A stretch of DNA of 64,000 nucleotides from Clostridium sp. M62/1 (GCF_020736365.1 NZ_CP085988.1:2796001-2860000); one strand, 5' to 3'; shown: positions 15,969 through 24,767, counted from the first letter of the stretch. Program-made: numbers and translations. Notes: generated by a model from the letters alone, not told the origin.

Positions 15969-16712
15969 CTACACCGCCTTTTCCCTGCCTTTGTTGATAT
16001 CGAACTCCTTCATCTGCTCCCGGTCCTCAATTTTTCTCCGGATCTCCAGCATCTTCCAGTCTGTCCCGGCAATGACTTCCGCACACTTTCTCAGATCCTC
16101 CCCGATCTCTGCCGCCTCCTCCTCGGTCATCTCTTTTTTATACTTGAGCTGGTGGTCAAGGCTGGCCCAGAAATCCATGGCTATCGTGCGAATCTGAACC
16201 TCTGCCCTGATATACTGCTTACAGTTTGAAAAGAACACCGGAACCTCCACAATCATGTGATAGCTCCTGTATCCGTTTACCTTGGGGCTTCTGATGTAAT
16301 CCTTAATGGCAACCACTCTCACATCATCCTGTCTCGCCAGCATACGGCTCACATCGTAAATATCGTCAATAAAAGAACAGATCACGCGGACTCCTGCAAT
16401 GTCATCAAGATTTTGCGTCATGGACTCCACAGTCAGAGGCAGTCCTCTGCGTCTGAGCTTCCCGAAAATGCTCTCCGGCCTTTTGACTCTGGACTTAATC
16501 ATCTCTATGGGGTTTCTCTGGTTCCTGACTGACAGCTCGTCGTTGAGTACCTCCAGCTTTGTCTTCAGTTCACGGATTGCACAGGAGTATTTCATCATTT
16601 CATTTCGAAATTCAATGGCCTCGCCGATCAGGCTTTCCGGAACCTCCACCTCACTTGGCCCAATCACAACTGACTGGCTCAGCTCACTGTTCGGATTCTG
16701 GTTAAAACTCAT
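15969..16712 (-). CDS. Small alarmone synthetase (RelQ/YjbM type)
   Basis: This 247-residue protein has only a RelA/SpoT synthetase domain, so it should make (p)ppGpp from GTP/GDP and ATP without hydrolysing it. Signs are MIKSRVKRPESIFGKLRRRG (G-loop Lys/Arg region), DDIAGVRVICSF, the G-loop KVNGYRSYHMIV and the catalytic/structural VQIRTIAMDFWASLDHQLKY with the Glu-x-Gln-x-Arg motif. Length fits RelQ/SAS1 (about 210-250). The start at 16712 is supported by AGAGGTG; an upstream in-frame ATG at 16778 is unlikely. A second such gene lies at 29493-30293. Confidence 0.9.
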   Translation of the reverse strand: MSFNQNPNSELSQSVVIGPSEVEVPESLIGEAIEFRNEMMKYSCAIRELKTKLEVLNDELSVRNQRNPIEMIKSRVKRPESIFGKLRRRGLPLTVESMTQNLDDIAGVRVICSFIDDIYDVSRMLARQDDVRVVAIKDYIRSPKVNGYRSYHMIVEVPVFFSNCKQYIRAEVQIRTIAMDFWASLDHQLKYKKEMTEEEAAEIGEDLRKCAEVIAGTDWKMLEIRRKIEDREQMKEFDINKGREKAV

Positions 16713-16789
16713 ATCACACACCTCTGGTTTGTCATTCTGTCTGCTGCGGCACAGCCGGATTGCCGGTGTTTTCCGCATTATCTCTGTCT

Positions 16790-16818
16790 ATTATAGCCGA
16801 AAAACCGTTCGGAGACAA
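16790..16818 (-). promoter_or_regulatory. Promoter of the RelQ-type gene
   Basis: TTGTCT (16813-16818) and TATAAT (16790-16795) on the minus strand are 17 bp apart. The leader is about 70 nt. Together with the Dat promoter it accounts for most of the 306-bp divergent gap. Confidence 0.7.
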
Positions 16819-16952
16819 TGAAACTTTCATTAATTTTCCCTGAAGTTCGTTTCTTTCCTATCCGGCGGGCACCGTCTGCCGCAGTTCCCATATGCTCTCC
16901 GGCACAGGTTCTGTATTTTTTCATTTTACCCGGGTTCCCTCGCGCTGAGCGG

Positions 16953-16981
16953 TTTACAAACTATCCCTTTAATGGTATGCT
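16953..16981 (+). promoter_or_regulatory. Promoter of the class IV aminotransferase gene
   Basis: TTTACA (16953-16958) and TATGCT (16976-16981) are 17 bp apart, 38 bp before the ATG at 17019. Confidence 0.6.
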
Positions 16982-17018
16982 TAGCAGTAGATATTTTACA
17001 TCGGATTGGAGGTTTATT

Positions 17019-17870
17019 ATGAAAAACTTAGGTTACTACAACGGTGCCTTCGGCCCTCTGGAAGAGATGACCGTACCTATGAACGACCGCGCCGGATACT
17101 TCGGCGACGGCGTCTATGAAGCGACCCTGGCCAGAAATGGGAAAATCTTTGCCCTTGAGGATCACTTAAACCGATTCTACAACAGCGCCGCACTGATCAG
17201 GATGACAGTTCCCTACACGAGAGAGGAGCTGACCGACATTCTCTATTCCATGCTCGGCAAGATGGATGATTCTGAGATTCTGGTCTACTGGCAGCTCACC
17301 AGAGGCACTGCCATCAGAAATCATGTATTCCCCGACGCCTCCGTAAAACCAAATCTCTGGATTACCATGAAGCCCGGAAAGAAGGCGGATCCGGATCATG
17401 TTCTGAAGCTGGTGTCTACAGAGGATACACGTTTCCTCCACTGCAATATCAAGACACTCAACCTGCTTCCCAATGTTATGGCCGCCGAGAAGGCCCACGA
17501 GGCAGGCTGCGATGAATGTGTGTTCCACCGCGGCGACATTGTAACCGAGTGCGCCCACAGCAATGTCTCCATTTTAAAGGACGGCGTTTTCATCACCCAT
17601 CCTACCGACCACTACATCCTTCCCGGCATTTCCAGAATGCATCTGATTCAGGAGTGCAGGCGCCTGGGCATTCCGGTGGACGAGACTCCATTCACCATGA
17701 AGGAGCTTCTGGAGGCTGACGAGATCATCGTTTCCAGCTCCACCAAGCTGGTGCTGCGCGCATGCGAGCTGGAGGGACAGCCGGTGGGCGGAAAGGCCTC
17801 TGACCTTTTCAAAAAGCTTCAGAATGCTTATGTGGAGCGCTTCCTGCGCGAAACTGAAAACGGCAGATAG
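17019..17870 (+). CDS. dat: Class IV aminotransferase, probably D-alanine aminotransferase
   Basis: The 283-residue PLP enzyme belongs to fold type IV, with branched-chain, D-amino acid and ADC-lyase relatives. It has DRAGYFGDGVYEATLARNG (about 23-41), an Arg pair in WQLTRGTAIRNH, the Schiff-base lysine in NIKTLNLLPNVMAAEKAHE (Lys about 148), Glu in VTECAHSNVSIL and the phosphate motif near VSSSTKLVLRA. Length and the RGTAIRNHVFP stretch favour D-amino acid aminotransferase, which makes D-alanine/D-glutamate for peptidoglycan; a branched-chain enzyme is less likely. GGAGG precedes the ATG at 17019, while a longer frame from 16818 lacks support. Confidence 0.85.
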   Translation: MKNLGYYNGAFGPLEEMTVPMNDRAGYFGDGVYEATLARNGKIFALEDHLNRFYNSAALIRMTVPYTREELTDILYSMLGKMDDSEILVYWQLTRGTAIRNHVFPDASVKPNLWITMKPGKKADPDHVLKLVSTEDTRFLHCNIKTLNLLPNVMAAEKAHEAGCDECVFHRGDIVTECAHSNVSILKDGVFITHPTDHYILPGISRMHLIQECRRLGIPVDETPFTMKELLEADEIIVSSSTKLVLRACELEGQPVGGKASDLFKKLQNAYVERFLRETENGR

Positions 17871-17940
17871 CACTGCATCGACCGGGAGAGCCTTTGCTCT
17901 ATTGATATTCTGCCAGATGTTCAATGCAGTACGGAAAAGA

Positions 17941-18010
17941 AAAAATGCGGACTCCCTGCACAGACATGGAACCTTCCCGTTCCGTCCGGCCGGAAGCCGC
18001 ATTTTTCTTT
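17941..18010. terminator. Bidirectional terminator between dat and the Mrp gene
   Basis: AAAAATGCGG (17941-17950) and CCGCATTTTT (17997-18006) form a stem with a long GC-rich loop that itself contains CCGGCCGG. T-runs follow on both strands, so it can end the two convergent genes. Confidence 0.7.
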
Positions 18011-18052
18011 ATTCTTTCACGCAGAATTTACGGCTGCCAAACCATTTGCAGC

Positions 18053-18880
18053 TTACAGCTTCTCAATCACATCTGCTGCATGATCGAGCCATGGAGATTC
18101 CACATACTCTACCACACCCTGATCCACACTGTCTGCGATCTTCGGATCGATCGGCAGCTGGGCGAGCACCGGGATCTGATACTCTCTGGCTACCTCCTCG
18201 ATTCTGCTCTCTCCAAACACGGAAATCTTCTTTCCGCAGTCAGGACAGACAAGATAGCTCATATTTTCCACCAGACCGATAATCGGCACGTTCATCTTCT
18301 TCGCCATGTTGACGGCCTTTGCCACAATCATGGAAACCAGATCCTGAGGAGAGGTTACAATGATGATTCCGTCAAGGGGAATTGACTGAAAGACGGTCAG
18401 CGGCACATCCCCTGTTCCCGGAGGCATATCCACAAACATATAGTCGATATCCTTCCACAGTGCCTCCTTCCAGAACTGTTTGATCACGCCTGCCACAATG
18501 GGGCCTCTCCAAATCACAGGATCCGTCTCATTCTCCAGGATCAGGTTGGCGGACAGCATCTGGATGCCCGTCTGGCTCTCGCAGGGAACCATCAGCTCGT
18601 CAGCGGTCACCCTCACCATCTCATGAACACCGAAGGCCTTCGGGATGGACGGTCCGGTAATGTCCGCATCCAGAATCCCGACTCTGTTGTTTCTTGCCCG
18701 CATCTTGCAGGCCATCAGTGAGGTCACAAGGGACTTTCCCACGCCTCCCTTTCCGCTCACTACGCCGATTACCTTCTTTACTGTACTCTGTGGGTTTAAC
18801 GGCTCTAAAAAGCTGGATGGCTGGCGGCTCTGGCAGTCAGCACTGCAGCTTTTGCAGTCATGATTGCACCCTTCACTCAT
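18053..18880 (-). CDS. Mrp/NBP35-type P-loop ATPase
   Basis: The 275-residue protein is a Mrp/ApbC-family iron-sulfur carrier. It starts with a Cys motif CNHDCKSCSADC (5-16), then the deviant Walker A GVVSGKGGVGKS (39-50), the Mrp signature DADITGPSIPKAFG (about 71-84), MFVDMPPGTGDVPLT and a C-terminal CPDCGKK pair that would bind a bridging 4Fe-4S cluster. Such proteins hold and deliver clusters to apo-enzymes in the cytosol. AAGGAG lies before the ATG. It appears monocistronic. Confidence 0.92.
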   Translation of the reverse strand: MSEGCNHDCKSCSADCQSRQPSSFLEPLNPQSTVKKVIGVVSGKGGVGKSLVTSLMACKMRARNNRVGILDADITGPSIPKAFGVHEMVRVTADELMVPCESQTGIQMLSANLILENETDPVIWRGPIVAGVIKQFWKEALWKDIDYMFVDMPPGTGDVPLTVFQSIPLDGIIIVTSPQDLVSMIVAKAVNMAKKMNVPIIGLVENMSYLVCPDCGKKISVFGESRIEEVAREYQIPVLAQLPIDPKIADSVDQGVVEYVESPWLDHAADVIEKL

Positions 18881-19248
18881 AATAATTTCTCCTTTCCGTC
18901 CCCGGCGTCTTTAAAAGCCGGCACGTTCTTTTTTATGGTCAGAAGGGTTCTCCCTTCCCAATCGTTTTTTCTGCCCTTTTGGGCTTTTTGACAGCTTCTA
19001 TCGTATCACATTCCCACCGGTTTGTCCCGTTCTTTTTTTCGTGCATCTCCGTTCTTATTCCAAAAGGCAGCGTCTTCTCCTCTCTGTCCCGTCTGCAGTT
19101 TTATTCCGCAAAAAAGAGGAAGAGCTTTACTCTTCCCCCTTCTCTGTCAGTGTTTTTCCTTCTTCTGCTTTCTTATTTCACCCATTGATTGAACTGCTTC
19201 TCGCCGTTTAAACAGGGGCCGGGCACCGTAGCCATGTCTTCTCTGTGA
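18881..19248. other. 368-bp gap between the Mrp gene and folT
   Basis: The stretch holds the folT terminator (19110-19138) and a mini-hairpin GCCC-TTTT-GGGC followed by TTTTT at about 18974-18991 on the + strand. No ORF with a ribosome site was seen. The rest is T-rich on the + strand. Confidence 0.5.
19110..19138 (-). terminator. Terminator behind folT
   Basis: GGAAGAG (19118-19124) and CTCTTCC (19130-19136) form a 7-bp stem, extended by GAG/CTC-type pairs. On the minus strand it runs into TTTTTT. Confidence 0.75.
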
Positions 19249-19827
19249 TCACTGCTGTATCCTTCTGGCCGTCCTAAGGTTTCTGATCGTTTTTACAAAG
19301 CCCAGATCCTCCAGCTTCTTTACAATCACGAAGAAAATAACGGAGTCAACGGGCCACATGATCAGATTTTTCAACAGCCTCGGCCCGATCAGAACTGCCA
19401 TTCCCTTGCCGTACATAAAGCTGAGGCACCAGGTGTTTAAGAGTACGTTGCAGATAAGAGCCACCAGAAGCTTGGCAAAGAGGACGCGGCCAAAGGTAAT
19501 GGGCCTGCGGTAGAGAACCGTTCCGTAAATCATGGCGCCCAGCATGGCGATCAGGGTAAAGCCAGGGAAAAAGGCTCCCGTCGGCTTGGCTGCAAACTTC
19601 AGAATGTCCAGGATTCCCGCATAGAACATGCCTGTCACAGGACCAAAGAGGTAGTAGACAAACTGATTTGCCACACTTCCAAGGCCTATTTTCAGGTAAG
19701 GCCCTGCCTCAATGGTAAAATAGCCCAGCACAACGGAGATGGCCATAAACATGGCCGACGTGGTCATCGTCCTCAGATGTCTCATTTCCTTCCAGGACTG
19801 GGCATACAATTCTGCGAGTTTTTTCAT
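19249..19827 (-). CDS. folT: Folate ECF transporter S component
   Basis: FolT is the membrane protein that binds folates for the shared ECF energising module (EcfA/A'/T, not in this window). The 192 residues carry about six membrane segments. Family signs are TSAMFMAISVVLGYFTI (24-40), LKIGLGSVANQFVYYLFGPV (46-65), with a folate-contact-like pattern, and FKPTGAFFPGFTL-type text (AAKPTGAFFPGFTLIAMLGA). The basic C terminus stays cytosolic. GAAGGAGG precedes the ATG. The THF riboswitch upstream supports the folate specificity. Confidence 0.92.
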   Translation of the reverse strand: MKKLAELYAQSWKEMRHLRTMTTSAMFMAISVVLGYFTIEAGPYLKIGLGSVANQFVYYLFGPVTGMFYAGILDILKFAAKPTGAFFPGFTLIAMLGAMIYGTVLYRRPITFGRVLFAKLLVALICNVLLNTWCLSFMYGKGMAVLIGPRLLKNLIMWPVDSVIFFVIVKKLEDLGFVKTIRNLRTARRIQQ

Positions 19828-19890
19828 AAAAAAATACCTCCTTCGTGCAGAATCTCGAACCGCACCAGGGAGATACTTCCTTCCACGGAT

Positions 19891-19988
19891 GCAGCGGGAT
19901 GCGGGGAACAGACCGCGAAGGTTTCCTTCTTCGTCCGGACGGCAACTCCCTGTCCATCCGGCACTTAACGCCTGCTCCCCTACTCTGC
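19891..19988 (-). ncRNA. Tetrahydrofolate (THF) riboswitch
   Basis: The minus-strand RNA has the conserved THF aptamer text in order: GCAGAGTAGG, GGCGTTAAGTGCCGG, ATGGACAGGGAGTTGCCGTC, ACGAAG, ACCTTCGCGGT and CCGCATCCCGCTGC. The outer GCAG/CTGC closes P1. Downstream, a GTGCGG/CTGCAC hairpin and CTCC opposite GGAG can mask the folT ribosome site, so control is probably translational, shutting folate uptake when THF is high. Confidence 0.9.
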
Positions 19989-20050
19989 GTTCTTATTTTT
20001 CTGTAACCACAGTATACCATCTCTACTGACGTCTCGATGGGACTGCTCGC

Positions 20051-20082
20051 CAAATGCATGCTCATGCAAGCATGGCATGCGC
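20051..20082 (-). repeat. CATGC-rich palindromic leader segment
   Basis: Five CATG words are packed into about 32 bp (ATGCATGC, TCATGC, AAGCATG, GCATGC). The segment can fold into alternative hairpins in the 5' leader before the THF riboswitch. Role unknown. Confidence 0.4.
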
Positions 20083-20092
20083 TTTTCTCGCT

Positions 20093-20120
20093 ATTATACC
20101 ATATCAGCATAACTTTTCAA
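20093..20120 (-). promoter_or_regulatory. Promoter of folT
   Basis: TTGAAA (20115-20120) and TATAAT (20093-20098) on the minus strand have a 16-bp spacer with a TG just before the -10. The leader of about 260 nt holds the CATGC hairpin and the riboswitch. Confidence 0.65.
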
Positions 20121-20177
20121 TACTTTTTATCTGCGTCCCGGTCAATCGGGGCTTTGAAGGCTGTCTCTGCCGTTTCG

Positions 20178-20609
20178 TCAGTCTTCTTCTGACTCATTCT
20201 TCATCTCCCTGAACGCCTTGTCCATCTCAATGTAATTGCGCTTCAGGGAAACGGGTTTCCCGTCTCTGGTCAAAAAGCAGTGACGGCTTTCTCCCACGCA
20301 GCGCACCTGACCTGTCTCGCAGTCCAGCACCGTGTACTCTATGGTCATTCTGATTCCATTGTACTCCTTCAGATTCGTGATGATCCGCACGGTTTCACCG
20401 AAGCGCGTCATGCTCTTGTATTCACAGTGGATGGAAACAACGGGGCTGATAATTCCCTCCGCCTCCATCATGTCATATCCCATGCCCATCTGCTCCATCA
20501 TGTGGACTCTGGCCTCCTCGAACCAGCGGATGTAATTGGAATGGTGAATAATCCCCATCTGATCCGTTTCATAATACTGTGTCTTGTGTTCATAAACCTC
20601 ATATTTCAC
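20178..20609 (-). CDS. Acyl-CoA thioesterase (4HBT hot-dog fold)
   Basis: The 143-residue protein from the GTG at 20609 is a single hot-dog domain of the YbgC/FadM type: YYETDQMGIIHHSNYIRWFEEAR (about 11-33) includes the active-site Asp and the usual His-x-Asn-Tyr block. It should cleave acyl-CoA or acyl-ACP thioesters; the substrate is not evident. AAAGGAG lies 11 bases before the GTG. A longer frame from 20672 would add 21 unmatched residues. Just upstream, ATTCAGGCCG occurs twice in tandem (about 20687-20706). Confidence 0.85.
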   Translation of the reverse strand: MKYEVYEHKTQYYETDQMGIIHHSNYIRWFEEARVHMMEQMGMGYDMMEAEGIISPVVSIHCEYKSMTRFGETVRIITNLKEYNGIRMTIEYTVLDCETGQVRCVGESRHCFLTRDGKPVSLKRNYIEMDKAFREMKNESEED

Positions 20610-20803
20610 GACATCCCGCTCCTTTCCTGCTTCCATCATCTTCCTGGTATCACGGCTCTCCCTTCGAAACACACAGTTGGAAGTACGCGGCCTGAATCAT
20701 ACGGCCTGAATGTACGTTCCGAATCAAAAGGATGTACCGGTTCGGACCTGCACAGCCGCGCAGCCTCTCATGCTTCCGCCGCTGGATAAAAGTCGGCACT
20801 GGC

Positions 20804-20837
20804 AAAAAGAGAGCGTTGCTGCCAGCAACACTCTCTC
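20804..20837 (-). terminator. Terminator behind the HPr gene
   Basis: AGAGAGCGTTGCTG (20808-20821) and AGCAACACTCTCT (20824-20836) pair with one mismatch and, on the minus strand, run into TTTTT. Confidence 0.85.
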
Positions 20838-20854
20838 TTCTCACGCATATTCTA

Positions 20855-21121
20855 TTAATTCTCGCCGAGTCCGCTCTCGATCGCTGCGGAGAGGGCCTCC
20901 ATAGCTGCCTCCTCGTCCTCGCCGTCACAGATCAGGTTAATCTCTGTTCCGCACTTGATTCCTGCTGCCATTACATTCAGCACGCTCTTTGCGACAATCC
21001 TCTTCTCACCGCACTCGATGATTACGTCGCATTTGAATTTCATAGCTGCCTGGGATAACACTCCAGCTGGTCTTAAGTGAAGACCGGATGGGTTCACAAC
21101 CGTTAATTTTTTAGATAACAT
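20855..21121 (-). CDS. ptsH: HPr-family phosphocarrier protein
   Basis: HPr passes phosphate from enzyme I to PTS EIIA domains. The 88-residue protein has PSGLHLRPAG with the active His15, and KSVLNVMAAGIKCG with the regulatory Ser46 phosphorylated by HPr kinase in Firmicutes for catabolite control. Both key residues are at the canonical positions. ptsI is not adjacent; the gene has its own promoter and terminator, so it is monocistronic. A Crh-type paralogue is excluded because His15 is present. Confidence 0.93.
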   Translation of the reverse strand: MLSKKLTVVNPSGLHLRPAGVLSQAAMKFKCDVIIECGEKRIVAKSVLNVMAAGIKCGTEINLICDGEDEEAAMEALSAAIESGLGEN

Positions 21122-21185
21122 ACGCTCGTCTCCTCTACTGTTTCATTTCCTTAGAGTGCCATGACTCCTCGTCTGATATATGAGA

Positions 21186-21214
21186 ATTTTATTACAATTT
21201 TCATTCTGTGTCAA
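21186..21214 (-). promoter_or_regulatory. Promoter of the HPr gene
   Basis: TTGACA (21209-21214) and TAAAAT (21186-21191) on the minus strand are 17 bp apart, 65 bp before the HPr ATG. Confidence 0.8.
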
Positions 21215-21229
21215 GTACGCTTTCATGCG

Positions 21230-23737
21230 CTATCCAATGACCTTCTGGGCATAGTTTACAGATGCCATGGCATCTTTACAGTAGGCGTCAGCCCCGATGG
21301 AATCGGCATATTCAGGAGTCAGAACTGCGCCTCCCACCATGATCTTTGCCCAGCCTGCTTCCTTCCTGAGAAGCCGGATCGTCTCCTCCATGCTGGGCAC
21401 CGTGGTGGTCATCAGGGCGCTGAGTCCCACAAGAGGTGCTCTGTGCTTCACCGTCTCCTCTGCAATCCGCTCAGGCGGCACATCCTTTCCCAGATCCACC
21501 ACCTCATAGCTGTAGTTTTCCAGAAGCACCTTCACAATATTTTTCCCTATATCGTGAATATCACCCCTGACGGTTGCAAGGATAATCACTCCCTTTTTTT
21601 CCTGACTCTTCCCTGAACCTGCCATGGCAGCCTTGAGCACTTCAAAGGCAGCCTTGGCAGCCTCCGCGCTCATGAGGAGCTGGGGAAGAAACACCGTTCC
21701 CTGCTCAAAGCCCTTTCCCACACAGTCCAGAGCCGGGATCATGCAGGCATTGATCACCTCAAGAGGGGAAGCCTCCTTGAGAGCAGCAGCTGCTGCTCTG
21801 GCAGCCTGCTCTTTCAGTCCGCGCACCACGCTCTCCCAGAGCTGCACCTGACTCTTATGGCTCTCATGGATTTCCTGTACCTCTTCCGGCGCTTTCTCCG
21901 ATACTGCTTCTCCTTTGCCAAAGACAGTGTCCGAGGGCTGCTGTTTTGTCTGTCCCCCATATGCGCTGATATAATCCCCACAGTTTTCATCCAGAGCGGC
22001 CAGGGCACGAAAGCTGCGCCAGGAGCGCATCATGGCATCGGAATTGGGATTGATGATGGCCGCGCTCAGACCATTCATCATGGCCATTGTGAAGAAAGCG
22101 GCATTGATGCTCTCTCTCTGGGGAAGGCCGAAAGAGACATTGGATACCCCAAGAATGGTTTTCCCGTGAAGTTCATCCCTTATGCGCCTTACCGCCTCCA
22201 GCGTGGTCAGCGCTCCCTGGCTGTCTGAGCTGATCGTCATGCAGAGTGTATCGATCAGAATATCCTTTTTGTCAATTCCGTACTGGGCGGCTCTCCTGTA
22301 TATTTTTTCAGCTACCCTGATTCTGCCGTCAGCTGTGTCGGGGATTCCCTCCTCATCCAGAGTCAGGGCCACCACAACTCCTCCGTATTTTTTTACCAGG
22401 GGAAAGATGGCATCCATACTCTCTGCCTTTCCGTTTACGGAGTTGATGAGAGGCTTTCCATTGTAAATCCTCATGGCTCTCTCCATGGCCTCAATGTTCG
22501 AGGTATCGATTTGAAGCGGAAGGTCGAGAATGCTCTGAAGCTCTCTCACCGCCTCCTCCATCATGGACGGCTCGTCAATCTCTGGAAGGCCCACATTGAC
22601 ATCCAGCACCTGTGCGCCGCTATCCTGCTGTGCCAGTCCCTCCCTGAGAATGTATTCCATGTCGTGATCCCGCAGGGCCTGCTTAAACTTCGGCTTTCCG
22701 GTGGGGTTGATGCGCTCCCCGATGATTACCGGATCCGATGCGATCTCCACCAGCTGGGAGTAGGAGGTGACAACGGTTTCTGCCTTTTTGGACGGGAGCT
22801 TCTGCTTCTTTTCCCTGCATGCCAGGCAGAGCTTTCTGATATATTCCGGCGTCGTTCCGCAGCAGCCGCCTACAACGGATGCTCCCATATCCACAATCTC
22901 AGCCATGGTTTTGGCAAACTGATCCTCGTCTATATCGTATACAGTCCTGCCCTCCACGCTTCTGGGCAGACCTGCATTGGGATTTACAATAATCGGCACT
23001 GACGCATATTTCGCAAACTCCCTGACAAATTCCTTCATCTGCACCGGTCCCAGGCCGCAGTTAATGCCCACTGCATCCACGCCCAGCCCCTCCAGAAGAG
23101 CAATCACCGTGCGGGGCGTGCCGCCGGTCAGGAGCTTGCCCTTTTCATCAAAGATCGTTGTGGCAAAAACAGGCAGATCCGCCTGCTCCCCTGAGATTCC
23201 GTCCCCTGCCAGAGCCTCCTTGACGCCGAGAACAGCGGCCTTCAGCTCATAGCTGTCACTCATTGTCTCGATGAGAACTAAATCCACCCCTGCGCGGATC
23301 CCAATCCCGGCAGCCTCCCGGTAAATCTCCACCGCTGTCTCAAAATCCAGGTCTCCCATGGGCTTTAAAAGCCTGCCTGTGGGCCCCAGATCGAGGGCAA
23401 TGTATCCGTGGCCTGCCAGATTCACTGCCTCCCTCGCATTCCTGACGGCCGCCTCTATGATTTCCTTCAGGCCAAATTCCGTATTCTCATTGAACTTCAG
23501 CCGGTTGGCCCCGAAGGTATTGGTATTGATGATATCGCAGCCTGCATCAAGGTAATCTCTGTGCAGCTTTACGATCACCTCTGGACGGCGGATATTCCAG
23601 GTTTCAGGAAGCTCTCCCGGCTTCAGCCCGGCCGCCTGCAAAAGGCTCCCTGTCCCTCCGTCAAAAAACAGAATCCTCTCCGCCAGCTCATGAAGGAGTC
23701 TGCTCTTTTTCCCTGTCTGTCTCTCTGCTATGCTCAT
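21230..23737 (-). CDS. metH: Cobalamin-dependent methionine synthase without reactivation domain
   Basis: MetH moves the methyl group of 5-methyl-THF through cobalamin to homocysteine. The 835-residue protein has the homocysteine domain (FDGGTGSLLQAAG near 25; GGCCGTTPEYI with zinc cysteines near 290), the pterin domain (IIGERINPTGKPKFKQAL near 340; DINVGLPE-like text and QIDTSN), the cap domain and the B12 domain with GDIHDIGKNIV, where the His displaces the lower cobalt ligand, near 725. It stops after GADAYCKDAMASVNYAQKVIG, so the usual C-terminal AdoMet activation domain is missing; that domain is encoded next door. The ATG at 23737 follows CAGGAG; a GTG at 23749 is possible. Confidence 0.95.
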   Translation of the reverse strand: MSIAERQTGKKSRLLHELAERILFFDGGTGSLLQAAGLKPGELPETWNIRRPEVIVKLHRDYLDAGCDIINTNTFGANRLKFNENTEFGLKEIIEAAVRNAREAVNLAGHGYIALDLGPTGRLLKPMGDLDFETAVEIYREAAGIGIRAGVDLVLIETMSDSYELKAAVLGVKEALAGDGISGEQADLPVFATTIFDEKGKLLTGGTPRTVIALLEGLGVDAVGINCGLGPVQMKEFVREFAKYASVPIIVNPNAGLPRSVEGRTVYDIDEDQFAKTMAEIVDMGASVVGGCCGTTPEYIRKLCLACREKKQKLPSKKAETVVTSYSQLVEIASDPVIIGERINPTGKPKFKQALRDHDMEYILREGLAQQDSGAQVLDVNVGLPEIDEPSMMEEAVRELQSILDLPLQIDTSNIEAMERAMRIYNGKPLINSVNGKAESMDAIFPLVKKYGGVVVALTLDEEGIPDTADGRIRVAEKIYRRAAQYGIDKKDILIDTLCMTISSDSQGALTTLEAVRRIRDELHGKTILGVSNVSFGLPQRESINAAFFTMAMMNGLSAAIINPNSDAMMRSWRSFRALAALDENCGDYISAYGGQTKQQPSDTVFGKGEAVSEKAPEEVQEIHESHKSQVQLWESVVRGLKEQAARAAAAALKEASPLEVINACMIPALDCVGKGFEQGTVFLPQLLMSAEAAKAAFEVLKAAMAGSGKSQEKKGVIILATVRGDIHDIGKNIVKVLLENYSYEVVDLGKDVPPERIAEETVKHRAPLVGLSALMTTTVPSMEETIRLLRKEAGWAKIMVGGAVLTPEYADSIGADAYCKDAMASVNYAQKVIG

Positions 23738-23779
23738 ATCTTCCCGCACTCCTGTCTTAGCAACTTTTATTATTTAAAT

Positions 23780-24694
23780 CTATTTTCTCTGTCTGTTCCC
23801 TGTGCCTGCCCGTCCGGCTGCGGACCTGGAAACCTGGCCTTTTGAACCCTCTTTCCTCTCCCGGTACATGCAGTCCTCCTTCTGGCAGGCTTCACAGCTG
23901 CGTCCTCCTGCTGTGCCCGCCTGTGAGCAGGCCTCACTGCCAATCCCGATAACGGCTGTCACCGATTTCGACGGCACCATAAGGAGGCTGTCAGTCAGTG
24001 TGATTCCCGCCCGCTTTTCAAGCTCCAGGGCTGACGCAAAGGATCGCTGATATTCCAGAGAGAAATCACCATAGCCGGGGCTGAAGCGGGGACGCAGATA
24101 CAGCCCCCTCCTCCCGTACTCCTCTGCCAGGCGCCTGTTTTCCAGGTTGCAGTAGGCCTCGATCATGGCAGCTGCCGCAGCCTGCATCACAACTGCCCGG
24201 CTCATCTCTATGGCGCTGTAGCGGCGAAGGAGCAGATCCACTCCTGCCCCCAGTGTGGCTCCAAACAGGAATACCTGCCGACATCCTTCCAGATTTTTTC
24301 TCAGACTCTCGCTTCTGGCCTGAAAGCAGGTGAAATCGAGGGAGCCGTCCTGACTGACGGAAAAAGGGTATTCCCGGCCGTAAAAGCGGGGAGACAGGAA
24401 GCCGGAAAGCTCTTCGATACAGCTCTCCACAAGCTCCTCCTCCCTCCTTTCAGGGCGTTTTCCTCTGTAGCCCAGGTAGCGGAAGATTTCCCTGCGGTTT
24501 GTGGATCCTGCAATCTGTGCTTCCAGCGTCCTGTTCTCCAGTTCCCGTTCTTTTTTTCTTTTTTCCGTCTGCTTTTCTGTGTCCTTTTCCATTTTTCCCC
24601 GCTTTCTGCTTTGCAGGCTGTCCTGCTTTCCGTCCCCGGGCTGGCAGCCCGCTCTTCCGGCTGTACTTTCCTGCTTTCTGCTTCCCTTCATCAT
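23780..24694 (-). CDS. Stand-alone methionine synthase reactivation protein
   Basis: The core (about residues 55-240) resembles the vitamin-B12-dependent methionine synthase activation domain (PF02965): EIFRYLGYRG, FLFGATLGAGVDLLLRR, AAAAMIEAYCN and the hallmark RPRFSPGYGDFSLEYQ, containing the Arg-x-Ser-Pro-Gly-Tyr AdoMet contacts. It would restore oxidised cobalamin on MetH using AdoMet and a reductant. The C terminus adds four cysteines (CSQ...CEACQKEDC), perhaps a metal or Fe-S site. The first 60-90 residues are charged and unmatched; ATGs at 24694, 24691 and 24592 are all possible. It lies between metF and metH. Confidence 0.82.
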   Translation of the reverse strand: MMKGSRKQESTAGRAGCQPGDGKQDSLQSRKRGKMEKDTEKQTEKRKKERELENRTLEAQIAGSTNRREIFRYLGYRGKRPERREEELVESCIEELSGFLSPRFYGREYPFSVSQDGSLDFTCFQARSESLRKNLEGCRQVFLFGATLGAGVDLLLRRYSAIEMSRAVVMQAAAAAMIEAYCNLENRRLAEEYGRRGLYLRPRFSPGYGDFSLEYQRSFASALELEKRAGITLTDSLLMVPSKSVTAVIGIGSEACSQAGTAGGRSCEACQKEDCMYRERKEGSKGQVSRSAAGRAGTGNRQRK

Positions 24695-24767
24695 GCGCCC
24701 CGGTTCTGCTGAAAGGAGGCTCCGCCTGGTGATACCTAATGGTTTCTGAAGGATACTTATAAATATT

